Shown here: in pieces, positions 1 to 12,300 of the stretch
Layout of the letters: each line of letters starts with the position of its first letter
How positions within the stretch are numbered: position 1 is the stretch's first letter
Assembly (NCBI RefSeq): GCF_030272615.1
Contig: NC_081411.1
Span: 834,012,136-834,076,135, forward strand
DNA length: 64,000 nucleotides
Direction of reading: 5' to 3'
Source of the DNA: Cryptomeria japonica
Taxonomy: Eukaryota > Streptophyta > Pinopsida > Cupressales > Cupressaceae
Notes under the pieces: model-generated
Seen by the model: the letters and a program-made list of their open reading frames with translations, nothing else
Told to the model about the DNA's origin: nothing
The model's database searches: none
Position numbers and translations under genes: made by a program

Positions 1-550
1 CATAGACCCGATTTGCATCTTTACTTATGTACTTAGGGTCTATGGACCTGATTTACACCAAAATTGGGAAACCAGGTGAAGGGTTGGGTTTAGAACCCGA
101 CCTAACACCTAAAGCAAATAAAAATTAAGTTAAAATAAAAGACAAAAATAGATAAAATAACTCAAAGACCAAAGCCTAAAAAAGAGACTTTTGGAACGAA
201 AAACAACCCTAGAAGAATACTAGAAAATGAAAAACCACAATTGGCCCAAAATTGTGGGGGTTATCATATTCTCTTAGTTTCGTGGGACAAAACTAAAAGC
301 ATGATAACAACTTCTTAAAAAATAAATTTTCTCAATTATCTTTTTATGTTTCTCTGAGCTGCTATCATCCAAGTTTGCCAAAGCATATCTCAATTCTCTT
401 TCCATGTCAACAATACCATCCACATCATTCCAACCATTTTGATCCATATCATCCTTGCCATTTAATTCTTCTTCAAACATAGTGTTCAAAATCCAAGATC
501 TACATCAATGGTTAAGCTGACTCTTTAGGAACCAAAGCTTTGATACCAAT
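1..550 (-). mobile_element. 5' internal end of a minus-strand Ty1/copia element, cut by the window edge
   Basis: Read on the minus strand, a primer-binding-site-like sequence (TGGTATCAAAGCTTTGGTTC, complement of about 529-547) lies 3 bp inside an LTR boundary at 551. This is the usual position for the tRNA-Met-type primer site of plant copia elements. Further in, a short minus-strand reading frame (489-274, 71 codons) is rich in acidic and charged residues and may be a leftover of the gag start, but no domain can be named. The rest, 1-270, shows no coding potential. The element continues to the left of the window. The element type is moderately sure; the protein assignment is weak. Confidence 0.5.
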
Positions 551-1799
551 TGTTGAACACTACCAAAAGTTGAGAGGGGGGGTTGTATCAACATTCACAA
601 AAACTTGACCGTATTTAGTTATTTTAACAACAACATTCATCCGAATACATATGCATGAAAGTAAACAACTCTATCATCAAAACACTCTCACAAAAACACC
701 AAGATTTTTACGTGTAAAACCCAAACTGGGAAAACCACAGTGAGAATCAAACTCATAATATATATAATAATTGTTTAACAATGAACAAGGCTTCCTTCCT
801 CCAAAGAGCTCGTTGCTCTAGACTTACTGACTAAGGTGCACAATTGCAACATACAAAAAAGGACTTTCTCAACTGAAGATCACTTATGTAGGGCAAGATT
901 CAAACCGTTCTTACAAAACAATAAGAATAGTAGATTGAACTGTATACAAAATAGCATATGTTAGAATACAAATAACAATTCACAATGTATACTCTTTTAT
1001 CTACTCTGTACATATCTGAATCTTCACACTTCCTTCATGACACTACTTTCACATGCATCAATCACACACCATTTTCTCATTATCTGTCTCTCTTCTATAT
1101 TTTGACACAAACAATTCACTCAATATATATCAATCGGATCCAAAATAAACTTTGCTAGGTCAACCAAAAGAATATGAAACATATACATAGCATCAACCCC
1201 AAAATACATCATCCTGAAGGTAAAAATAATGTGTGAGGGTTCACACCAAGTCAACACACCTTCCAATCAACATCAAAAGCCTTTACGCACAACCACTCAG
1301 ACCAATATGCACAAAACCGTACAACACTTTAACTGCTAAAAAATATATTATCTTATTCTAGACCAAAAGAAAATAGATCATTCCAAAAGAACCACAACAT
1401 CTTGATTTGCAACATAGTCACAATGAGCAAAGAAATCCCAATAGACAACATGATCATCTGAGACATATCCAGTACAAACACTCATTCTGAACCATAATAA
1501 GTTTCACTAGAGAAAACACCAAAGATAATAAAATCACTTCCAAATCAGGTAGAGAATACCAGACTTTTGAAAACACATTAAATTATCACCTCATATTGTT
1601 GATGTATCACCTAATCAACACACCATGAATCTGCAATTAGTTTTGTAACATAGTATCAATGAAATAGACATCCAGACCAATAACCAGATACACCATGCAT
1701 CAAATGAACATATACATATTCGGATCACCAACAACTGGTTCATATAGGATTGACAAAGATTTGACATCAATGACAAAAAAGACATCCATATGTGCAACA
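551..1799 (-). repeat. LTR of the left-edge copia element (5' LTR, minus orientation)
   Basis: The sequence starts TGTTGAACACTACC directly next to the primer-binding-like site at 529-547 and is followed by a run of G (AGAGGGGGGGTTG). The same arrangement is seen at the PBS-side edges of copia B in this window. The far end is placed at CA 1799 (GTGCAACA) because copia B's LTR also has a 'gacatcaatgacaaaa' stretch near its far end. No target-site duplication can be checked because the partner LTR lies outside the window, so the right end is approximate. Confidence 0.45.
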
Positions 1800-1984
1800 T
1801 ATCACATGCAATTGCTTTTAATACATTTGAATGTTCATCTATTTTTTATTTATCATTAATAATATAAATTTATAACATAAATGTTCATAAGCACTTATAA
1901 TGAATAAAGCATTCTATATCGCATGAATGTTCTTAAGCACATCATTCATTGCCTTAAATTAGTGTTGTTTCCTATGCTTTCCTT

Positions 1985-3293
1985 TGTAGGATAACAACAT
2001 GAGAGAATGATATTTCTTTAATATGGTAACATATCACATAGTGCATTAGGGTCCTCATGCATGCGAGATCAAATCCTCTAGCTTGACCAGAGACTGGAGA
2101 TTGCTCAACCCTCATAAACAACTTCTTCCTTGGCCTCTGCATCACCCCGTTTGCACTTTGCCCTGAAGAAAGGGGTAGGAAAGGGGCGTGGCACCACTGT
2201 CCCTCCCTTGGATAGGGGTGTGGTGCCACTGTCCCCCCCTTGGATAGGGGTGTGGTGCCCTTGTCCTCCCAGGACAGGGGCGTCGTGCCCCTGTCCCTAC
2301 CCTATTTTGGGGCAGAACCCTTCCTAGGGTTGCATTGTTGATTGTGCATTGGGCTAGAAACTCCCCCGATGTCAGCTTGTGATGAAAAATCAAATCAACT
2401 AACATGTATTTAAGGGGCATTCGTCCTCTCATTTTCATGAGTTCAAGAAGTTGAAGTTGGATAAGATTGGACTGTGTCAAGTTGCATAAGTGATCAAGCA
2501 TTCAAGAGCACTCAAACATTCTTTTCCAGCATTGAGCATTCTCAAGTTTCCCTTCAAGGCTAGGTGTTGCATTCAAGTCAAGGATTCAACCATTGAAGAG
2601 GAGATTGATTTCAACATTCAATTCCACATGAGTATCTCTATCAACATTGCTATCACAACCTCCCTTGAGGTGATTTACAATTCAATATTTCATTTACAAC
2701 TACTTGCAAGTACTTTCTTTCATTACTTGGTTAATTCCAAAATTGGGGTTTGACCTAAATGCAAACCCCCAATTCCAACCCATTTTCCTCTCTTTTCTGT
2801 ATGTAGGTTGCAAGTGTGTAGTTGTACTTTTGGATTCAGAATTCATTTGCAGAGGCGGAAAAACCCTTTTTGTTTCACGGATTTTTTGGAGGACCGTGTA
2901 CATTCCCGCCATGGTCCAGGCAACTTTTCCTGAAATTCGTAGGGCAAATTCGTCTCGACATATTACTGCCAGATCCAGGTGCATAGCTTCATCCCATATT
3001 CCAATCTCAAGTTATAATCAGTTCTTTGTCACTTTTGCACTACATAAATCAATTAATTTCCTTTCCATTTCAAACAAGGAAGAGGGGATCAACTTATCAT
3101 TCCCAATTCATTTAGAATTCAATCTACCATCCTCATGTGGAGAGATTGAATCTAGTGAATTATCCTCTCCTTGTCTTAATATAACATGGTGAAATGTGTT
3201 GGAAGGGTAATCAATAGTGAAACTCTCATCTCTCTATGAGGGAAATGGTAGTTTTCCTCTTGATCTATCATTCACCATTTTTCCACCATTACA
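1985..3293 (+). repeat. Gypsy-type LTR-like repeat, plus orientation (approximate ends)
   Basis: The stretch 2440-3293 aligns by eye with the complement of the 16671-17619 insertion in copia B. Shared blocks include 'tgttgcattcaag', 'ggattcaaccattgaagagg', 'cttggttaattccaaaa', 'gggtttgacctaaa' and 'gaggaccgtg', and both end in a similar TTTTCC...TTACA. It carries a TATA-like 'tatttaag' at about 2408 and two sets of GGxxCC palindromic modules (2178-2301 and 2891-2925). Its start (TGTAGGATAAC) is placed by comparison with the length of the 25758-27071 copy. No matching target duplication is seen, so it is either an old solo LTR or a fragment. The open frames inside it look incidental. Confidence 0.5.
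2178..2301 (+). repeat. Four tandem GC-rich palindromic modules
   Basis: Four successive units follow the pattern GG(A/T)(C/A)(A/G)GGGGYGTxGTGCCCxTGTCC at roughly 27-40-bp spacing. Each can pair its left GGAYAGGGG arm with its right CCCCTGTCC arm. Similar modules occur in the gypsy LTRs near 52475 and 54969 and in the PMD-gene intron near 63330. Confidence 0.6.
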
Positions 3294-3413
3294 GCTACCA
3301 GTATGTGTATTTATATACATCCACTCATAATTTGTGGTTGTATGCAATACATTTGATAGAGCAAGTTCACAACAAATTACTAAATTCAATATCATGAGAT
3401 GCACCAATTATTA

Positions 3414-4947
3414 TGTTGGCATTGTGTGAACCAATATGAGAACTAGTATTGATATTGTATATTGTCATTGATGTCAATATGCTAAAGAGGTGTGAACCGG
3501 CATATGTGAGAACCTCTACCACTATGAACTGACATTTGTGCCAAAGTGAAGCGGTGTGTTTGTTCAAGGTGAATCAACATATGACTATGGGAACCAACAC
3601 ATGGAAGCTTTGTATGACTACTGGTTGGTAGTCTCAACTTCAGGGTTTTCGGTTGAAGTGCTTCAAGCCTGTATGGTTCAACCGGTGACTTTGTGTGATG
3701 AGTTAGCATGGTAACAATGAACAGATCATGTTGCCACATAAGCCTTGTACGCGTGAAGGATCTTGCATGAAGGAGATTGTTCCTATCTACCTCGGGAATG
3801 TGCAAAGTCTGTAAATGGTGATAACATGTGATGGGTTATCAGCCACCATGAAATTGGTGGAAAATGAACGATGGAGAATGTTTTGAGATTGGATCAAGAC
3901 TATTGCATTTAATGCAGTATGCTCAACGGTTAGGATTGAACCATTTGAATTACTTAGCCTAACAGGTTTAGGGTTTAGGGTTTATGCTACCGACCTGTTT
4001 GTTGTCCTATAAGGTTGATGTTGTGATTCTTTCAGAGTTTGTTGGCAAAAGTTGTGTGTGTGTGTATCCTAGAGAAGAGATACGTGATTCCTGCCAAACC
4101 AGAGGAGAGAAGTGATACCTGTAAGTGCAAAAGGTGAAGAGGAGCTTAAGAGGATCTACTTTGGTATTGAGTGCTATTATCAGGTCATTGTTATACCTGT
4201 TGATCTTTAACCACTTCAACAGTTGTGAAATCCCTTAACAGGGTAGCCTTAACCGACTTGCTGAAAATCCTTTAACAGGGTAGCCTTAACCGACTTGTTG
4301 AAAATCCTTTAACAGGGTAACTTGAAGCTATTGAGTTATTGAAATCCTCTAGCTATTGAGTTCTTGAAATCCTCTAACAAGGTAACCCTTAATATGGTTT
4401 AACCCTTAACTAGGTATTGTAGCCATCCCTTAACCAGGTGATCCCTAATAGGATCGGTTCCTAACATAACCTATTGTATCTGTCTTTAACTTGACAAGGC
4501 TCCTAACAAAGCGGACTTCTAAAGAGTTCAAAACAAGCTTGTGGATATTCATCCCCACCATGGTTTTTCCCAATTGGGTTTCCACGTGAAAAATATGTGT
4601 GTCAAGTGTGATGTCTTCTTCATGTGATGTTATGATTGTTTTCTGTTAAGCGGTGATGCATGTTGATCTTGCAGTAATATGTACATCTTTGATGGTAGAT
4701 TACCTATTCATGCATTAGGGTGAAATGGAAATGAAGTGTTATATTATATGAGAAGATAAGTGTCAATCGGTCTATGCTTGTCTTAGTTATTCTGAGTTTT
4801 GCCGGTTGAACTTTGTTGAAGGACCGATGTTATTGTTATGCACAGTGTCTGCTGACAAACCAGTTTAAGGTTGTGTTTTTGTCTGTACTGATTCAACCCC
4901 CGCTCTCAGTACCAGTTTGGTACTATTCGTTCATCATTAAGTTATCA
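3414..4947 (+). repeat. 5' LTR of copia A
   Basis: It begins TGTTGGCATTGTGTG and ends TTAAGTTATCA, 2 bp before the primer-binding site. It matches 9331-10835 along its length. It contains a short tandem array (4228-about 4320) of a 37-bp unit built on 'cctttaacagggtagcctt'. There are about 2.5 copies here and one fewer in the 3' LTR, which accounts for the length difference (1534 against 1505 bp). Confidence 0.92.
4228..4330 (+). repeat. 37-bp tandem repeat inside the copia A 5' LTR
   Basis: Units start at 4228 and 4265, with a partial third from 4302. Each carries 'ttaacagggtagcctt' followed by 'aaccgacttg'. The 3' LTR has one unit fewer, so a unit was gained or lost after insertion. Confidence 0.75.
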
Positions 4948-4949
4948 AT

Positions 4950-4961
4950 TGGTATCAGAGC
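4950..4961 (+). other. Primer-binding site of copia A
   Basis: TGGTATCAGAGC lies just inside the 5' LTR. This matches the complement of the 3' region of plant initiator tRNA-Met, the standard primer of copia reverse transcription. Confidence 0.85.
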
Positions 4962-5019
4962 ATCCTTCCAGGTCCTCTGTGTTGAAAGCTTAACCGCTTG
5001 AGGGAAAGATCCTATAGTA

Positions 5020-6429
5020 ATGATGAAGAGGGAAGGTCCATAGTTTAACAAAGAAAATTTTACTATATGGAAAGACAAAATGAAGATATACATCAGAAGC
5101 ATGGGTGCTCAACACTGGAGCTATGTTGAGAATGCTTATGTTGCCCCTACCGGTACTCTCACCGATGACCAAAAGAGAGAGATGCAGGAGAATGGGCAAG
5201 TTATGGAAGCCCTAATTAGTAGTTTATCTGACATTGAGTTTATTGATGTCCAAGATAAGGTAAATCCCAAAGAGGTATGGGATACTCTTGAAAATATCTA
5301 TGGCGGTGATGAGCATGTAAAACAAGCTAAGGAAGAAAGCCTTAGAGGGAAGTTTGAAGACATGCAGATGGTTGAAGGTGAGACCATTCAACAGTATGGA
5401 ATAAGAATCAAAACTGTTGTTGGAGATATCAAGAGTGCAGGTGGTAAAATGGAAGATTCCATTGTGGTAAGCAAAGTCCTGAGATCCCTATTGTTAGTCT
5501 ATGCAATAAGGGTTGCTGCTATTCAGGAACTGAGATCAATAGACAAGACTAAGGTATCCCTAGACTCCATCATTGCAAAGTTGATAGCCTATGAGCTAAA
5601 TAGTTTTGATGACAGTGTTCAAAAGACTGAATCTGCATTTAAAGCTGCTGCTGTACCATCCAGAAAGGGAAAAGAAGCTACCACCAGTGGTGAACCAAGA
5701 CAGAGCAGAGAAATGGATGATGATGAGATTCTGATGGCATTTGAAGCTCTTCTTACCAGGAAACTTCCTAAAGGAACCGACAAATACAGAGGTAAGCTCC
5801 CCTTGAAATGCTTTTCTTGTAACCAGATAGAACATATTGTTGTTAACTGCCCTAATGGCGACAACAAGGACAAACTGGAAAGGTTCAAGAAATTCAAAGG
5901 AGGAAACCAGAGAAACTGTTTTGTGGTAGTTGATGAAGGTGTCACAGATGAAGAATTAGAGGATGAAGAAAATGAAGATATTGTGTTTGTTGTTGTCAAA
6001 GAAGATGTGTTAGACAAGAAAGCTCTTGTCTCCTGGTTTGATAATTCCAATGAGTGGATCATTGACAGTGGTTGTTCTCACCATATGACTAGTGATTGGA
6101 GCAATTTTCTATCCTTGGAAGAGTATGATGGTGGTGTGGTTCTCTTTGGAAATGATGCACCATGCATGGTCAAAGGCAGAGGGTCCATCTCTCTGAATGG
6201 AAAGAGTAGTGCTGAGAATGTATATTGGGTTGATGGTCTCAGACACAATCTTCTAAGTGTTGCCCAGCTGAATGACAGTGGTCTCACTCTGGAATTCAAG
6301 AATGGAGTGTGTAGAATCAAAGGAAAGAATGGTGAACTGGTGGCCACCGGCATGCAGACCAAAGGTAACCTATTTCAGCTGAATGCAAATATAAGTACAT
6401 GTCTTATGGCTAAATTTGATGATAGCTAG
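5020..6429 (+). pseudogene. copia A gag and aspartic protease, broken
   Basis: The natural start is probably ATG 5020, which is in frame with the longer open stretch from 5080 but is followed after seven codons by TAG (5041-5043). Gag features follow: an 'FTIWKDKM' block and the region ending in a CCHC zinc knuckle (about 5806-5850, CFSCNQIEHIVVNC, spacing CX2CX4HX4C intact). The protease has its DSG active-site triplet within IIDSGCSHHMTS at about 6058-6093. The frame closes at TAG 6427-6429, right before the WHRRLCHVN block of the integrase zinc domain, so this stop is a mutation and not the natural end. In a live element these products form the virus-like particle and cut the polyprotein. 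Here they cannot be joined to pol. Confidence 0.88.
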
Positions 6430-7254
6430 ATATGGCATAGGAGACTCTGCCATGTAAACTTTGATAACATTGTGAAGGCTAGTAAGATCAAGGCAGTTAG
6501 AGGGTTGCCGGTGCTAAGCAAACCAGATAATACCTTGTGCAGAGAGTGTCAATTGGGGAAAATGTCTTCCTCAACCTTTAAAGGTAAACCTTTCACTGCT
6601 GACAATTTGCTTGATCTTGTGCATACTAATTTGTGTGGTCCTATGAAAACTAGAAGTGTGCAGGGTGATAGGTACTTCATGATTCTCACTGATGACTGCT
6701 CAAGAATGATGTGGGTCACATTCTTGAAAGATAAGTTCAAATCTTTCAGAGCATTAGTGGAGAAGGAAAGCGGCAAAAGGATCAAGTGCCTGAGAACTGA
6801 TCAAGGAGGGGAATTCACTTCCGGTGAATTCAACAAGTACTGTGAAGAACATGGCATCAAGAGGCAACTGTCTGCCCCCCGGACTCCACAACAAAATGGC
6901 CTAGCAAAGAGGAATAACTGGACTGTGGTTGAAGCAGCTAGAACCATGTTGATTCAAGGAAAGGTATCTCACACCTTTTGGAGAGAAGCGATGAGCACTG
7001 CAGTCTACATAATGAACCAGGTACTCATAAAGAAAGGCAAGGATAAAACTCCTTCTGAGTATTGGACCGGTAAGACACCTATGGTTAGCTACTTTAAAGT
7101 GTTTGGTAGCAAATGTTACATCAAGAGGAGTGAACCCCAGAGCAAATTTGATGCAAAATGTGATGAGGGAATATTTCTAGGGTATCTACCAAGAGCAAAG
7201 CTCTCAAGTGTTTCAATAATAAGACTCAGAGAATTATGGAAAGTATCAATGTAA
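6430..7254 (+). pseudogene. copia A integrase, broken
   Basis: The frame continues directly from gag-pro after the TAG at 6427. It shows the GAG-pre-integrase zinc segment (HRRLCHVNF and later CRECQLGKM), then the integrase catalytic core with its first Asp in LTDDCSRMMW, the second in LRTDQGGEF, and QQNGLAKRNN where the usual motif is QNGxAERxN. The catalytic Glu position is therefore occupied by Lys (about 6903-6912), which would disable strand transfer. A frameshift near 7180-7230, after FLGYLPRAK, throws the rest out of frame. Family knowledge: integrase inserts the cDNA into chromosomal DNA. This copy is dead. Confidence 0.85.
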
Positions 7255-9078
7255 GAGTTGATGAAACCTCTGAGAAAACTGAGGAAACCGACAGTGAGCA
7301 AGCGGTAAATGAACCAGTTGTAACCTTCTGGGAACCGGTTGTCAGTCAACCAAGTACCAATAACAGTGTTCCTACACTGGCATATGTAGATGTTGATTCT
7401 GATGGAGATGAGGATGAAGAAGAAAAGCAAGAGGAATCCGTTAAGACCATTCCTCGGTATGTCAAGCTGAATCATGATCCTAAACAGATCATAGGAGATA
7501 AGGATGCTGGAATCCTTACAAGAAGAAAGGTCAGAGAAAGCTCATGTTTGATCTTTGAATTTGAGCCTAAGTCATTCAAAGAGGCACATAAAGATGAAGT
7601 TTGGATCAAGGCAATGGAAGAGGAACTTGACCAGATAGAGAAAAATGGTACATGATCCTTGGTACCCAGACCGGAGTATAAAAATGTCATTGATACCAAA
7701 TGGGTTTTCAGAAATAAGCCGAATGAGGATGGCAAGGTGATTAGAAACAAAGCCAGATTGGTGTGTAAAGGGTATGCCCAAGAAGAAGGAGAAGACTATG
7801 GAGAAACTTTTGCACCTGTAGCCAGATTGGAAGGAGTTCGTATGCTTCTTGCATATGTAGCCTTTAAAGGATTTAAAGTATATCAAATGGATCTAAAATC
7901 TGCATTCCTAAATGGTGTACTTCAAGAGGAGGTGTACATAGAGCAACCAGATGGGTTTGCCCTATCAGAAGATAATGACATGGTGTGTAGGCTATAGAAA
8001 GCCTTATATGGTCTAAAGCAGGCACCTAGAGCATGGTATGAACCTTTGCACTCCCATCTTGGGAAAATTGGATTTGAGAGAACAAGTGAAGATAGTAATA
8101 TCTACCTGAAAATTGAAGGAGATTAGATTTTGATCTGTGAGGTATTTGTTGATGACATTATCTTTGGTGGAAATGACAAGATGAGTCATGAGTTTGCAAA
8201 TGAGATGAAGAAGGAGTTTGAGATGTCACTCATAGGGGAGATTAAGTTCTTCATTGGACTGCAGATTCAACAAAGAAAGATGGAATCTTTATCACTCAAT
8301 CCAAGTATGTCAAAGAGGTGTTGAAGACCTTTGGCATGGAAGATAGCAAACCGGTTGGTACACTGATGGTGACCGGTTGTACACTATCCAAAGAGGATGA
8401 CTCAGCATTGGTTGATGAGAAGGAATACCGATCCATGATTGGTAAGTTGCATTATGTAGTGCACAACAGACCAGATATTGCACATGCATTACTGCAAGGT
8501 TCCAAAAAAGTCCAAGAGAATCCCACTTGGTTGCAGTCAAGTGGATTCTTAGGTATCTAAAGGGAACAGTTGACTATGGATTGTGGTACCCATATAGCAA
8601 TGATTTCAACCTAAAAGTATTCACAGATGCTGATTGGGCAGGTAATGTGGATGACCGGAAGAGCACAACCGGTGGTGCATTCTTTCTCGGTGGTAGACTG
8701 GTCTCATGGATGAGTAAGAAGCAGAGTTGTATCTCTCAGTCTACAGCGGAAGCAGAGTATGTTGTAGCTTTCATGAACTGCACTCAGACACTCTGGATGA
8801 AGCATGTATTAAATGGCTTCAAAGTTCCTATATCTGAACCGGTAAGCATATTTTGTGATAACACAAGTGCTATCAATATTTCAAAGAATCCGGTTTTACA
8901 TTCTAGAACCTAGCACTTTGAGCTTAAATATCATTTCTTGAGGGAAAAGGTTCAGAACAAAGAAATTGCACTGGAACATGTTTCCAGTAAGGAGCAGTTA
9001 GTAGACATATTCACCAAGCTTCTCCCAAAGACTATATTTATGTACTTAAGAGCTGAATTAGGGGTACTGCCCCTTTAG
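7236..9078 (+). pseudogene. copia A reverse transcriptase and RNase H, broken
   Basis: After the integrase frameshift the frame resumes with an acidic linker, then the RVT_2-type reverse transcriptase ([48 protein letters not shown]) with active-site FVDDIIFGGND near 8147-8179. Stops interrupt it at 7653, 7995 and 8124, frameshifts fall near 8280-8315 and 8480-8530, and another stop is at 8911. The RNase H part shows TDADWAGNVDDRKSTTGG, SKKQSCISQSTAEAEY and FCDNTSAINISKNP, and the product ends GVLPL at TAG 9076-9078. Normally this enzyme copies the RNA into cDNA. The number of lesions shows long decay. Confidence 0.88.
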
Positions 9079-9319
9079 GAGGTGAGCTAAAGGTATTTGC
9101 TCCACATCAGTCAGGCATTGCATAGTCATTTCTTTTGACTGATGTGTTGAAGGATGCTACTCCTCAGGGGGAGCAGCATAATGGAACAGGGAAGCTTGTG
9201 CTTCTACTTTGGCATTGTTGTTAAAGGGGGAGAAGATGTGAAGTAGAGAAGATATCTATAGAAATTGGGGGAGAAGATGTGAAGCGAAGAGATATCTTTG
9301 TATAATGCCATCAATGCCA

Positions 9320-9330
9320 AAGGGGGAGAT
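9320..9330 (+). other. Polypurine tract of copia A
   Basis: AAGGGGGAGA lies immediately before the 3' LTR start at 9331. This is the standard plus-strand primer position. Confidence 0.85.
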
Positions 9331-10835
9331 TGTTGGCATTGTGTGAACCGGTATGAGAACTGGTATTGATATTGTATGTTGTCATTGATGTCAATATGCT
9401 GAAGAGGTGTGAACCAACATATGTGAGAACCGGTACCACTATGAGCTGGCATTTGTGCCAAAGTGAAGCGGTGTGTTTGTTCAAGGTGAACCGACATATG
9501 ACTATGGGAACCAGCACATGGAAGCTTTGTATGACTACTAGTTGGTAGTCTCAACTTTAGGGTTTCCGATTGAAGTGCTTCAAGCCTGTATGGCTCAACC
9601 AGTGACTTTGTGTGATGAGTTAGCATGGTAACAATGAATAGATCGTGTTGCCACGTAAGCCTTGTGCGCATGAAGGATCTTGCATGAAGGAGATTGTTCC
9701 TATCTACCTCGGGAATGTGCAAAGTCTGTAAACGGTGATAACGTGTGATGGGTTATCAGTCGCCATGAAATCGGTGGAAAAATGAACGATGGAGAATGTC
9801 TTGAGATTGGATCAAGATTGTTGCATTTAATGCAGTATGCTCAACGGTCATGATTGAACCATTTGAATTCCTTAACCTAACAGGTTGAGGGTTTAGGGTT
9901 TATGCTACCGACCTGTATGTTGTTCTATAAGGTCGATGTTGTGATTCTTTAAGAGTTTGTTGGCAAAAGTTGTGTGTGTATATTCTAGAGAAGAGATACA
10001 TGATTCTTGCCAAACCAGAGGAGAGAAGTGATACCTGCAGTGTGTAAGTGCAGAAGGTGAAGAGGAGTTTAAGCGGATCTGCATTAGCATTGAGTGCTAT
10101 TAATCAGGTCATTGTTATACCTATTGATCTTTAACCACTTCAACGGTTGTGAAATCCCTTAACAGGGTAGCCTTAACCAGCTTGCTGAAAATCCTTTAAC
10201 AGGGTAACTTGAAGCTATTGAGTTATTGAAATCCTCTAGCTATTGAGTTCTTTAAATCCTCTAACAAGGTAACCCTTAACAAGGTTTAACCCTTAATCGG
10301 GTATTGTAGCCATCTCTTAACTGGGTGCTCCCTAACAGGATCGGTTCCTAACAGATTCTATTGTATCTGTCTTTAACCGAACAAGGCTCCTAATAGAGCG
10401 GACTTCTAAAGAGTTCAAAAACAAGCTTGTGGGTATTCATCCCCACCATGGTTTTTCCCAGTTGGGTTTCCACGTGAAAAATATGTGTGTCAAGTGTGAT
10501 GTCTTCTTCATGTGATGTTATGATTGTTTTCTGTTAAGCGGTGATGCATGTTGATCTTGCAGTAATATGTACATCTTTGATGGTAGATTACCTGTTCATG
10601 CATTAGGGTGAAATGGAAATGAAGTGTTAGATTATATGAGAAGATAAGTGTCAACCGTTCTATGCCTGTCTCAGTTATTTTGAGTTATGCCGGTTGAACT
10701 CTATTGAAGGACCGGTGTTACTGTTATGCACAGTGTTTGCTGACAAACCGGTTTAAGGTTGTGTTTTGTCTGTACTGATTCACCCCCCCCCTCTCAGTAC
10801 CGGTTTGGTACTATTCGTTCATCATTAAGTTATTG
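9331..10835 (+). repeat. 3' LTR of copia A
   Basis: It matches 3414-4947 from TGTTGGCATT to TTAAGTTAT. The terminal CA of the 5' copy reads TG here (10834-10835), directly followed by the TATTA target duplication. The terminus has therefore been altered by substitution. Confidence 0.9.
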
Positions 10836-10840
10836 TATTA

Positions 10841-12300
10841 TCTGTCAATTGGATACTGAAATACATGCATGATAGATTTCTCTCTATTCAATTTCATATC
10901 TGTAATCAATTTGAGAACAACAGTGTTAACGAATGCAAAATGTATAGATTCTTGACAATTACAATGAAAATATGCATCATTACAAGTAAAATAACAATAA
11001 TGATACCTCGAATACAATAAATTTTTTTCTCTTTAGTCAATATTTTTGTTGTTAATAGGCTTGTAACATCTTCTAAGTTGACAAGAATTTAAACAAAAAC
11101 TGATCTATTTACTCTAACTCTCCTACAAACAAAAACTATTATTTTCTCTTTCTCATAAACAAAATATTGCTACTCAAAAATATAATTGATACTTGAAAAA
11201 ATGAATGATAAAACTCTTCAAAATAAATTGGAATTCATTGTTTTATAGAGGTGATTTGAAGGAGGATAATGTTTTATTGTGGTAAAACTAGTTTTATTCT
11301 ATCTTCCGTCCCTTGTCTGCCACATCATGGATAAATTGTAGATTTTGAATTATAAATATGCTCTGCTTCAACTTAATCTACCACACTTAAGTTGGAATGA
11401 TTCGATTTCATCGTCTAAGGCAGCTTTAAAACCAAACAAGGATGGTGATAAGGCAGGCACTATCACATCCGCATTATATTGCAGGTTAAGTTTATCTTAG
11501 TTTATTCTTATCTAAACTCTCATGTGGAAAGTTCTTTCTCTTTCTTATTTATTTCATTTAAGTTTTAAAAACTGCCCTTTTAAAAACTTCTCACGTATAC
11601 CTTATTAACTTTATTTATTTATTCTCCTAAGGTTATAAGAAAGGTTATGGGTTAGTGATAGTTCTATAACGACTTACAATATCTATAAGTGAATTGTCAC
11701 ATTTGGTTACTAAATAATATATTGAATTGTTTTGGAGTGAGGTATTTCTTTCATATGGTTTTCTCTTTTAAATCGCTATGTTATGGTATGTTGTTTATTT
11801 TTTCTTTGAATTGCAAAGATTTAGCTTATTTGCACATACCTCGTCTCACAGATTATTGTATTCCACACCCCTTTTTCCTTTCATATGCGAGAGCCATAAG
11901 AATTCATGTACAATAGTATTTTGGGACCTCTTTTACACTGATGCAATTTTTTTGGAATAGTTTTAGGCCTCTTTCAGTCTATCGATTGGAGGCATGCATT
12001 AATTTATGTATGGAATGCATTTGGGAAGGCCATGTTCCTAAATTTCTAGTAGAGAAGAAAGAGTGCTATCTCATTGAAGCATTTTATGAAGAAGCACTGT
12101 AATTGTATTGGAATTATGCTCATTTGACAAAAGATTGAGTTTTTTAGTGTTTTGGAGAAATGTTAGAATATTATTGAAATTTTTATATATTGTTTTTTGT
12201 AATATACTCCATGAAGCCTGGATGATATAGAAATAGCTATTTATTTAGTGGTTATACTTCATTTTTAGTTTACAGTCAAAGGGTTTGTAGACTCTTTTTT
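10841..12300. other. AT-rich non-coding stretch, possible decayed copia LTR
   Basis: No supported gene. The block 11645-11770 (gttagtgatagttctata, then gtgaattgtcac, then ttggagtgaggtatttct) recurs with substitutions at 44572-44690, so part of this stretch is a dispersed repeat. Because a degenerate primer-binding-like site follows at about 12303, the stretch could be an old copia LTR. This is inference. Confidence 0.35.

Larger units (their letters stand above)
3409..10840 (+). mobile_element. Ty1/copia LTR retrotransposon A, complete but inactive (includes TSDs)
   Basis: The element runs 3414-10835 and is flanked by the 5-bp direct repeat TATTA (3409-3413 and 10836-10840). It has two LTRs, a tRNA-Met-type primer-binding site (4950-4961), a polypurine tract (9320-9329) and a single gag-pro-int-RT-RNaseH polyprotein order, which is the order that defines copia. 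The coding region has at least six in-frame stops and about three frameshifts, so it cannot make a full polyprotein. The LTR pair differs by scattered substitutions and by one 37-bp repeat unit, which suggests an old insertion. The lineage within copia was not assigned. Confidence 0.93.

Noticed and set aside
2704-3192. 162-codon plus-strand frame
   Set aside because: It lies inside a repeat with LTR structure and is not kept open in the related copy at 16671-17619 beyond about 70 codons.
3960-3985. Telomere-like 'gtttagggtttagggttt' in the copia A LTR (also at 9888-9902)
   Set aside because: Only two to three units, and it is part of the LTR in both copies, so it is not an interstitial telomere tract.
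5596-6362. Long minus-strand frames opposite copia A gag-protease
   Set aside because: They are shadows of the plus-strand coding region and contain no domain of their own.
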